Positions 9,958 through 16,304 of a stretch of DNA of 16,304 bases are shown here, piece by piece (position 1 is the first letter of the stretch; each line of letters begins with the position of its first letter). The stretch is from positions 1-16,304 of the forward strand of contig JAKOGH010000525.1 in NCBI GenBank assembly GCA_024811115.1, given 5' to 3'. A program made the position numbers and the translations under genes. The notes below the pieces were generated by a model. It saw nothing but the letters and a program-made list of their open reading frames with translations, was not told the origin of the DNA and searched no databases. Origin of the DNA: Terana coerulea (Eukaryota > Basidiomycota > Agaricomycetes > Polyporales > Phanerochaetaceae).

Positions 9958-10626
9958 TAGTGTTGCCAAAGTTCAGTTCAGTTCAGTTCGGGCCCATTTT
10001 GTCTGAACCAGAACCAGAACCAAGTGTTTGATAGCTGAACCAGAACTGAACTGAACTGAACCAGCATTAACTGGTTCAGTCGGTTCAGTTCAGGGTTCGA
10101 ACTGGTTCAAACCATTGAACCATGTATATATCTGCTTTACTCTGTCAAATCAGTATAATTGCAATGGTAGATCATAATAGAGTTATATATTGACATCTAG
10201 AAGGGTTTGTATAGTGCAAAAGCCTTATATTATAATGTTTTGAAGCTCAGTGTCTGATAGAGGCTGCCAGTTGCCATTTTTGGCAGCTATTGATGGCATC
10301 ATGTATACACCAAAATATAAGCAGAGCAACATTTGGTGCTCAGTTTACAAGCACAATGATGAAAAAATAGTTTAGACATGCTACAGTAAGTAAGTTCATG
10401 TACTTTTCTCTATGAATCCCAGTACAAATACACTACATAACATGTACATGGTTCATGGTTCAAACCGGTTCGAACTTGGTTCGGAGTGTGACAGCCATGC
10501 CCCGAACCAAGAACCGAACCAAGTTACCTAGAGGCCGAACCAGAACCGAACCGAACTGAACTACATGGTTCAGTTCATTAGTTCTGGTTCTGAACCACCG
10601 AACCGAACTGAACTTTGGCAACACTA
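9958..10626. mobile_element. 669-bp non-autonomous hAT-type element (MITE) nested in the MULE transposase
   Basis: The ends TAGTGTTGCCAAAGTTCAG and its reverse complement form a perfect inverted repeat of at least 22 bp, flanked by an exact 8-bp duplication. The TAGTG start and the 8-bp target fit the hAT superfamily. There is no transposase gene inside. Each subterminal region (about 9968-10120 and 10450-10615) is packed with GAACC/GGTTC pentamers in both orientations, often as GGTTCAGTTC. Such arrays are known in hAT elements as transposase binding sites; here that role is inferred. The middle is AT-rich and includes a small inverted pair GGCTGCCA/TGGCAGC near 10260-10285. It splits the transposase codons for TDKDWSEI and NAMRAVW, so it landed after the MULE. 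Confidence 0.93.
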
Positions 10627-10634
10627 ATTGATTT
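10627..10634 (+). repeat. target site duplication of the nested hAT-type element, right copy
   Basis: ATTGATTT, identical to 9950-9957. On the minus strand the same bases, AAATCAAT, encode part of the Glu-Ile-Asn of the transposase. Confidence 0.93.
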
Positions 10635-12187
10635 CAGACCAGTCCTTGTCTGTTAGCGTGAACTCCGGGAAGAACGCTGAGGTTCTTCACACACTCCAGG
10701 AACCGTGTGAGAATAGTCTGCTTTGCGTACTTCTGTGCCTTTTTGTCGTCTGAATGAGGCAGAACGCGAGCGGTATTCCAGAGCCCTTAGCACCAGCTAC
10801 TGCGGCAAACAATTCAAAGTTTGAACTGTTTGTTCCAACTAAATTATAGAGTTCAGCTTATTGACTTCGCTAAGGCAGGGAATAAAACATACAGGTTGAA
10901 TCTAATGCCAGCTCCCAAGTATTCTTTGCCCAGACTCCCACGAGATCTTTGATCTGGAAGGCAAGCACACGTGTTTCTGCAACCGGCTCGAAGTCTAAGA
11001 GGGCTACTTGGTAATTTGCTCCGTTAGCTTGGACAAACAGACGAGCAGACTCGAAAGGATCCTCTGCAAGCTTCCACTGTTCTTGGCTAACCTTCAGCCA
11101 ATGATAGTATACAGACTTCTGCAAAAATGGTGTCCTTTCAGCTTCTCCCGCAGGAATCTGGCCAGAGTAGCCTTCTTGGGTGATGTCATTCCAAATCTAA
11201 TTGATGTACATAAGCAGTGAAAGATGCACAAGATACTAGAATGGTCTCTGACCTGCCCTGGCGTGTGACTCTTGACATGCGCTTCAATGTATTCCTTCCA
11301 GAAATCCGGGAAGGTCGATGTCATAGAAGGCATCATGATGCACTTCATGCTTGATCTTGATGATGGCTTCCGTGCTCTCAGAATCAAGCTCGACATGAAC
11401 CCAGCCGTGGCAAGAGTACCATTTCATGCGACCGGCAGTCCGACTTTGCCCCTCGCAACCTTCTCTTTGTGTTCTCTCTCATCTGACTGTGCACAGCTGA
11501 ATGAAAATACAGACCCCTCAGAGCGCTTCCGGGCGCTCTTACTCTCATACCTGCGAAATTGGATGGAATCAGCGTTTGATGATGTAGAATGGAGTTACTC
11601 ACGTCCAAGCGCCACAAAGTCTCCTTCCGATTAGTCCTGCCAGGGCCTCGCGCCCTATCTTCTATTGGAACACTAAGTGGTGCATAACGAGAACAATCAA
11701 CTCGGGCGACCAGTTTGAATGGTTTTGAGACACGCGTCCGACCTCCTCAATCCAGTCGCTCAAGGGGCGAACGGGAGAGTCGGGATCCAGCTTCCAGGCG
11801 TCTTCATCGGCATCTTCTTGGGCTGACAACCGCTTCCGCTTCTAGCTTGCTCGGCGGCGTGCATACTCCTTCTCTCCTTTCATACAGAGCTGGCATTTGT
11901 CACCCAGCTCGCCCTTCTTTCCATTCTTTGGAGTCCCGGCCAGCGCGGCACAAAGTCAGAGAGCGGCTTGGTGACAGCGCATTTGTTACACTGTTTAGAT
12001 GGCATGCCAGCAGCCAGATAGGACGGGGAGGTGGCAGTATGTCTGAATAACTCTCAAAATACGCTGCATCGCCCTCAGTGACAATTTGATCGCACTGCAA
12101 GTATTTGCTACTCTCATTAGAACAAATTTGATGGCAGTAACAAATATTTTGTAGTGTCATTCGCTTCAACTGTGCTAGAGCGCAACA

Positions 12188-12322
12188 GGCGCTTAAACCT
12201 CGTGGTCCGACCAAGCAAGAGCGGAGGGCGGGACGGGCGTGGGCGGACGAGCGTCAACTGTATTACGCAAGCGTTCGGACTTTCAAAACCGATGAGAACC
12301 TGTTGGGAGATTAACGCCAAGT
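12188..12322 (-). repeat. right terminal inverted repeat of the MULE (135 bp)
   Basis: Reverse complement of 7641-7776 with about four substitutions and one missing base. About 180 bp separate its inner edge from the proposed transposase start at 12005, which should hold the transposase promoter. Confidence 0.95.
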
Positions 12323-12331
12323 GTGAGGTTG
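12323..12331 (+). repeat. target site duplication of the MULE, right copy
   Basis: GTGAGGTTG, exact copy of 7632-7640, directly next to the outer end of the right inverted repeat. Confidence 0.95.
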
Positions 12332-12453
12332 AAAGAACAGAGTAACACGAGCCATCCCAAGCGGTGGAAGTGGAGAGAAAGGTACAAGACGGATCAATTT
12401 CCAGTCCGAAAGACCTGGGACGCCCGGCCCGGGTTAGTCTCGTTCCCAACTCG

Positions 12454-12555
12454 TAAAGAGGTTGCTCGCAGCCAGCGTGACGCTTCAGCGCTTTGTTACT
12501 GTTTGTAATGTAGTAAGCGGAGTTTGAAAGGCGCGCTGCAGAGCAAACCTCTTTA
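12454..12555. repeat. inverted repeat (hairpin) with arms of about 15-20 nt
   Basis: The arm starting TAAAGAGGTTGCTC at 12454 pairs with the arm ending GAGCAAACCTCTTTA at 12555, with one bulged base and a loop of about 65-75 nt. It sits directly left of the inverted-repeat element at 12559. No gene is apparent between 12332 and 12454. Confidence 0.6.
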
Positions 12556-12558
12556 GAG

Positions 12559-13091
12559 TCTAGTGACTTTGGATTATCGGGGTGTAGATGAAAGTCACGT
12601 GAGCCCTAGTAAGCAAAGTTTGTATAGGGACTTGACGGGGGTAACAAGGCTGGGCTTACCTGGCGCCTATACATCTGCTAGGTTTTGGAGGTTGGTAGCA
12701 TACGGCAGCGCAAGCTCTGACAGGAAAATTACTCGGATGCCTTATAAATTAAATTAAAATGTGCTAATAATGTCTGGTATAAACTGTATGATGTTTATTC
12801 CAGTGCAGATTCCCAGGTACGTGAAAGTGGGCCTTTGGTGGCCATCAAGTGCTCTTCAGCGCACCCAGCAATGCAAAACTGATACCGTAAAAATAAAACA
12901 GTCATGCAATACATCCAAGCCATGACATTTGAGGAGTTTGTGAGTATATACAATGAGGTGGAGAGGTCGCAGAAGGCAAGAGGTACAGAGACGAACCAAG
13001 CGTTACAAACTCCTTACTTACCTCGTTACAAGCGTAGGTGCTCACGTGAGTTTCATCTACACCCCAATGATCCAAACTCAGAGTCACTAGA
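12559..13091. mobile_element. short inverted-repeat element of about 530 bp (MITE-like)
   Basis: The left end (TCTAGTGACT, then TTGGAT and GGGGTGTAGATGAAA with TCACGTGAG) matches the reverse complement of the right end over about 50-60 bp. The right copy has a 6-bp insertion after TCTAGTGACT. The similarity continues loosely as GTAAG and AGTTTGTA motifs. Inside I find no gene; short frames at 12563-12757 and 12904-13134 are not conserved-looking. The boundary is palindromic (CTAG on both sides), so the target duplication could be TA or CTAG. A TA target would fit a Tc1/mariner-type origin, but this is not settled. Confidence 0.7.
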
Positions 13092-13163
13092 CCCTTTGCC
13101 CGCGTCCCTGCACCAAGCAGTTGTTATCCAATAACAAACATCAGTAACGTGGGCAAAGGGTCT
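13089..13163. repeat. hairpin with 17-nt arms at the right edge of the inverted-repeat element
   Basis: AGACCCTTTGCCCGCGT at 13089-13105 pairs with ACGTGGGCAAAGGGTCT at 13147-13163, with one mismatch pair. Within the loop a second small palindrome (TTGTTATCCAATAACAA) lies at about 13121-13137. The left arm overlaps the end of the 12559-13091 element by three bases. Confidence 0.7.
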
Positions 13164-13546
13164 GGAACCGAGACTAATCATCATCATCATCAGAGACGCC
13201 TCGCTGCGCTCCAGCAAGAAGGCTTGACTAGGTCATGGTGCTCATAACTTATGATGTTATGGAGCAGTGCTTGGAGACAAAGCAAACAATTAATTGAGAC
13301 ATAAGCATAATGGCCAAAGCAAAGCACAGAGAAAAGGAGCGCATAATTGGTGGTCGCTGGTGATGGGAGGACCAAGCGTGAGTGAGAGGAGATCAGGTAA
13401 GATCAAAGCAGTGGCCACAGCATTAGCTCTGGAACCTCAGGAGGATATAAGGACGCGGGCAGGAAGGCGGGGAGAGTACGAGGTGAAGAGGGTGGCAGAG
13501 AAAATGTGATGTCGTGGCATCAGGGTAATATATGGGTAATAATAAT

Positions 13547-13583
<37 letters not shown>

Positions 13584-13768
13584 CTTATATATAAAAATCA
13601 TGGCGCCAAAGTAACAAAAGCCTTCAATTCTGCACTAACTCACCCTGGGGGCGTGCCCTCTCTGCAGCGTAGTATAAGTATCGTTTACTGACCTCTGACC
13701 GATTTACCCGCCCCTCGCAGTTTGTATCACAGATTCCGGGCCATTCCATCCTTGCTGATCCGGCCGCC
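13164..13768. other. non-coding stretch with ATC microsatellites
   Basis: Contains a short ATC run near 13177-13190 and the long one at 13550-13582. No frame with recognisable content was found; short plus-strand frames at 13294-13509 and 13506-13691 are low complexity or random in composition. Confidence 0.4.
13550..13582 (+). repeat. (ATC)11 microsatellite
   Basis: Eleven uninterrupted ATC units directly follow an AT-rich AATAATAATAAA stretch. A shorter run of the same unit lies at about 13177-13190. Confidence 0.95.
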
Positions 13769-14020
13769 ATGGTTTGTCTTACTCGTCCTAACCCTCGCAG
13801 CCTCTGCCTGTCTGATGTTCGGTTAGGTCCGCCGCATCTGCCAAATTTTGACAAGTGCTTACGCTGTAAATCTCCTCTGCTTTCTGGCGCATATATACAG
13901 ACTGAATCTCACCAGTTTTACAGGCAGCTGAACTGTTGTATGCAGTTAGTTTATTTCAGCTGCAGTCATCCGAAAAAACCCCCTTACTATTCCTGCCTAA
14001 TGCATGCTGATAAGCACTAA
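13769..14020 (+). CDS. small Cys-rich open frame, doubtful
   Basis: Eighty-three residues from an ATG in a strong context (GCCGCCATGG). The second half has several Cys and His residues (CLRC, CC, CSH, CLMH) that could in principle bind zinc, but the spacing fits no finger I know. The frame ends where the CpG-poor AT-rich block begins and sits among repeats. It could be a remnant of a mobile-element gene or chance. Confidence 0.25.
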   Translation: MVCLTRPNPRSLCLSDVRLGPPHLPNFDKCLRCKSPLLSGAYIQTESHQFYRQLNCCMQLVYFSCSHPKKPPYYSCLMHADKH

Positions 14021-14024
14021 TTCA

Positions 14025-14368
14025 TTGTACATAAGCTTCAAAGTAACACAACTAGATAAATAGATACATTAGGCCAATAAGGCAGTTTAGTGAGGTCCTT
14101 TGCTAATTGTCTTAATTATTCTATATATTAGGGCAATTAGTCCTATTTCTCAGCTATTTGTTTCCTTACTGTTCTATTTTGTTCCTTACATGCAGCTATA
14201 ATACCACTACTGCTTGACTAGCCATCTGAGAAATCCCCTTCTTAATTTAACCTGATGCTCTGTATTGCATATTTAGTTATCTACATACAAGACTAAGCTA
14301 CCTAACACAACAAACTACTTGTACTGTGCAGGTAAGCCCATGCACCATGCACCATACTCACCTGCACT
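14025..14368. other. AT-rich block without any CpG
   Basis: No CG dinucleotide occurs across this stretch, although TG and CA are common. No gene is seen. It directly precedes a GC-rich, CpG-dense block, so the contrast is sharp. Confidence 0.7.
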
Positions 14369-14439
14369 GCGCCATGCTCACCTGTATTGTATCTGTCAGT
14401 AACATACTTACGTGACACCACTACCCCTGGCCCTCGTGT

Positions 14440-15060
14440 TGTGCACCAGCCCTTCGACGGCGCGCACTCAGCTCGGGTCTGCACGCGCCATGTCAGTAGC
14501 TTGCTACCCTGGTCCCTCGCTGTCGTGCGTCGGCTCCTTTGTAACGGCGGCACGCCGCCTGCCGGCCTGCGCGCGCCGTGCTTCGCCACGCCCCGCGCTG
14601 GCCGGGCGTTGGCGTGGTGCGCATCCGTCGGCACCATACGCGTGCGGCGCCGCTGTCCCGCCCTGCGTATCTTGCGCGCCGTGCCGTACGCTTTGGCCTG
14701 GCGTCTGCCGCGCCCACCTGGCGGTCTGCGCCGTGTGCCACACGCCCGCGCCGCTGGGTGTTATGCGCGTGCTGCCTCGGCGTCGCGCCTGTGAGCTTGC
14801 TTGCGCTGGTCCTCGCGGCGACGTCGGCCCTTTGTAACGGCCGGCCGCGCTTCGCCTACGTCGGCCTGCGTGTGCTGTGCTTCACTACGTCCCGGCCGGG
14901 CCGGCGTTGTGCGCCGCCGTTCGTGTCGTACGCGTCGTGCGTGCGCGCCGGCTTCGCCGTGCCACGCGCCGGGCCGGCTGAGCTTGTTGCGTCGTGCTTG
15001 ACTACGCGGGCGTTCGCGCGCGGTGTTCGCTGGGGGATGCGTGGTGCCTATTCATGAGCA
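14440..15060. repeat. GC-rich, CpG-dense block of diverged direct repeats
   Basis: The block is visibly very GC-rich and dense in CG. Related segments recur: CCTTTGTAACGGC occurs at about 14537 and 14829; an AGCTTGCT-type start occurs at about 14496, 14791 and 14979; and GTGCTTC-ACTACG-CCGGGC-type segments occur three times (about 14577, 14876 and 14995). The first two units are about 295 bp apart and the third is shorter. Long plus-strand frames run through all three phases because stop codons are rare in such DNA; none looks like a protein. I read it as a diverged tandem repeat. Confidence 0.65.
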
Positions 15061-15385
15061 CCGTCCATAAGCCGTGCATGCACGCCATGAACGGCCTGGC
15101 AGCAGCGGTGGATGCGGCGAGAGGGCACGTACCTCGTTTGCAGGGGAGCCCCTCCCTTCAACAGCCTTGCTCGATAATTCACGCGTCCCCCACTCTCGTG
15201 CTGGTGTCGCTTGGGTCCTGGTGTCGCTAGTAGGTGGTCGCGACGCAGCTAACGCTGGCCGGGTTAGGAATGAGGAACCGAGGGAATGAAAGATGACGCC
15301 AACCAAACGCCAAGGCTTCCAAAGACGTTAAGGCGCTTCAATATACCCAGTAAGTTATGACCATTCAGTACGATGATACACGCAA
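15061..15385. other. transition zone without a recognised gene
   Basis: Base composition falls from GC-rich to balanced. An 84-residue minus-strand frame (15052-15306) has no recognisable domain, and I see no splice or promoter signals that would support it. Confidence 0.4.
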
Positions 15386-15459
15386 GCTGCTATGGCGCAG
15401 TTGTTAATCTACTGGGCGTGTTTACCTAGGTGGTCCTGGGTTCAAGTCCTTCGAGTGCA
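15386..15459 (+). other. degenerate tRNA-like sequence with Pol III box A and box B
   Basis: TGGCGCAGTTGT at 15393-15404 matches the box A consensus except near its end, and GGTTCAAGTCC at 15439-15449 matches box B with one change. Their start-to-start distance of 46 nt is that of a tRNA gene. The acceptor and T stems do not pair well: the 7 nt before box A do not complement the expected 3' strand. So it is not a functional tRNA. It may be a tRNA pseudogene or the tRNA-derived head of a SINE. Confidence 0.5.
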
Positions 15460-16304
15460 TTGTGGTTAACAAAAGCATATAGTGTGAATTGCTTTGGTCG
15501 CCTGTAAGCAGTCACTCTTTTAGAGCTATTGTGATATTTAAAATTGATTGCAACTTGTTGTTCAACTGCGGCAAAAGGCAATTATATAAGAATATAGACA
15601 TTCTAGGCAAAAGCAGCTCTTTTTAGCAATTGTACAGAGCTTATATATTAGGTTATAAAGGTAATATTAAAGAGCTTCAGACTTGTCATTAACAATATCC
15701 TTAAAGCTTTGTGCACTTTGAAAACCAGTCTAATAAGGAATCCATTATGCATTTATGTGCCAACTAGGCTCTAAATAGAGAATAGTAGCTACATTAACTC
15801 TAAAAGTGTAATAGTATAAGTATATAGATTAGCTGATTGGCAGAAAAAGGAGGACATAGAACTAAATTAGCTTTAAGCAATACAATAATAAGAGTCCAAG
15901 TAATAAAACAAAAGCAATAGCAAAATAAGTGTCATAAGCTCTAGATAATGTCATAAATATGATACAAATAACAAGCAAATAAGTAAAAGCTAATAATAAG
16001 CTACTGATAAAATATGCAATAGTGAGAAATTAGATAAAAAGAAATATAGTAAATGAGCTAATGAAAGAATGCAATAAGGCATTGGTAAGGGATAAAAAGT
16101 CAATTAGGTAGTAAAGCCATTAATAATCAGCAGATTAGAATGTTAAAAAGGCAATGAGCTGTTTAGCAAGCTAATAGATGCAGATTAGCTAAATAAACTA
16201 TATGTTAAGAATACATTTTCACAAAAGCGAAAAAGAGCATAATAAACAACTTAGTGTTAAATAAGAAGCATAAAGCATAGATTAGAAAGAGGGGTTTTTC
16301 CAGA
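15460..16304. other. AT-rich terminal block, CpG-free from 15571 to 16227
   Basis: No gene is seen. From 15571 to 16227 (657 bp) I count no CG dinucleotide, while GC in the order GpC (AGCTAA, AAGC) is frequent. A is clearly commoner than T on the plus strand from about 15780 on. This pattern suggests long-term loss of methylated CpG in repeated DNA. Confidence 0.75.

Larger units (their letters stand above)
7963..12005 (-). pseudogene. MULE transposase with SWIM zinc finger, frameshifted and interrupted
   Basis: This would cut and paste the MULE using a DDE nuclease domain. The start (MPSKQCNKCAVTKPLSDFVP) and GDKCQLCMKGEK form an N-terminal CxxC pair. Further on come FSCAQSDE with YSCHGWVHVELD, then VYYHW. 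Catalytic Asp 1 is in ALDST (about 10900), Asp 2 in TLTDKDWSEI (about 10645), CLWH follows (about 9890), and the probable Glu is in MMVEALWRNLK (about 8990). The SWIM finger (CDCGSQKYHVYMLCKH, about 8690-8747) and a tail with LIHLWRRGLDIIEWQHQHN end at TAA 7963. Clear introns are 11551-11602, 11197-11252, 10839-10892, 8402-8468 and 8263-8317. Defects: TAG at 11842-11844 and 11662-11664; frameshifts near 11940, 11430, 11309, 10745, 10668, 9848, 9690 and 9495; and the insertion 9958-10626. The C-terminal half from about 9490 is intact. Confidence 0.9.
7641..12322 (-). mobile_element. complete Mutator-like DNA transposon (MULE), 4682 bp with a nested insertion
   Basis: The element is bounded by long terminal inverted repeats (7641-7776 and 12188-12322) and by a perfect 9-bp target duplication. 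Inside, on the minus strand, lies a broken MULE transposase gene (12005-7963). A hAT-type non-autonomous element (9958-10626) and its duplicated 8-bp target sit inside that gene, so the MULE was about 4005 bp before that insertion. The two repeats differ at about four bases and one indel in 136, so the MULE integration looks fairly recent, although the transposase is already defective. This copy could move only if another copy supplied the enzyme. Family assignment rests on target-duplication length, long repeats, the DDE context and the SWIM finger. Confidence 0.95.

Noticed and set aside
9966..10100. CRISPR-like or simple tandem array of GTTCA units
   Set aside because: The pentamers occur in both orientations with irregular spacing and belong to the subterminal regions of the hAT-type element.
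11715..12050. Plus-strand frame of 111 codons
   Set aside because: It is antisense to the N-terminal zinc region of the transposase.
14387..15057. Three overlapping long plus-strand frames (135-159 codons) plus minus-strand frames
   Set aside because: Stop codons are rare in this GC-rich block, so all phases stay open. The translations are Arg/Ala/Cys-rich and show no protein-like pattern.
15386..15459. Functional tRNA gene
   Set aside because: Box A and box B are good, but the acceptor and T stems do not pair, so only a degenerate tRNA-like element is supported.

Overview
The window looks like nuclear DNA from a basidiomycete fungus, probably an agaricomycete. The two recognisable host genes are split by many introns of 49-79 nt, the proteins are fungal in character, and the large transposon carries a SWIM zinc-finger transposase of a type I associate with agaricomycete genomes. 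No bacterial or viral genes were seen.

Layout. Positions 1-104 hold the last codons of a plus-strand gene that enters from the left. Positions 563-2657 (minus) encode NOT2/CNOT2, a scaffold subunit of the CCR4-NOT deadenylase complex, in six exons. It shares a 288-bp divergent upstream region with a plus-strand gene at 2946-3732 for RNA polymerase III subunit C17/RPC9, in five exons. The first RPC9 intron is a GC-AG intron directly after codon 2. Positions 3733-7631 contain little that can be named: a proline-rich hypothetical gene at 4445-4828 (minus) with a TATA box, a possible spliced minus-strand transcript around 5.1-5.9 kb, and a small reading frame with a C-terminal CaaX-like box at 6252-6479.

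The centre (7632-12331) is one complete Mutator-like element (MULE). It has 135-136-bp terminal inverted repeats, a perfect 9-bp target duplication (GTGAGGTTG), and a minus-strand transposase pseudogene reaching from an N-terminal CxxC zinc region through DDE motifs and a SWIM finger to a conserved C-terminal tail. A 669-bp hAT-type non-autonomous element with a perfect 8-bp duplication (ATTGATTT) has inserted into the transposase, beside the second catalytic Asp. Several frameshifts and stops lie in the N-terminal half.

The right third (12.4-16.3 kb) is repeat-dominated. It holds a roughly 530-bp inverted-repeat element with a hairpin on each side, an ATC microsatellite, a CpG-dense GC-rich block of diverged direct repeats (about 14.44-15.06 kb), a degenerate tRNA-like box A/box B sequence at 15386-15459, and AT-rich blocks nearly or completely lacking CpG on both sides of the GC block. 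The NOT2 and RPC9 genes are housekeeping genes for mRNA turnover and Pol III transcription; the rest is best read as a mobile-element-rich flank rather than a functional gene system.
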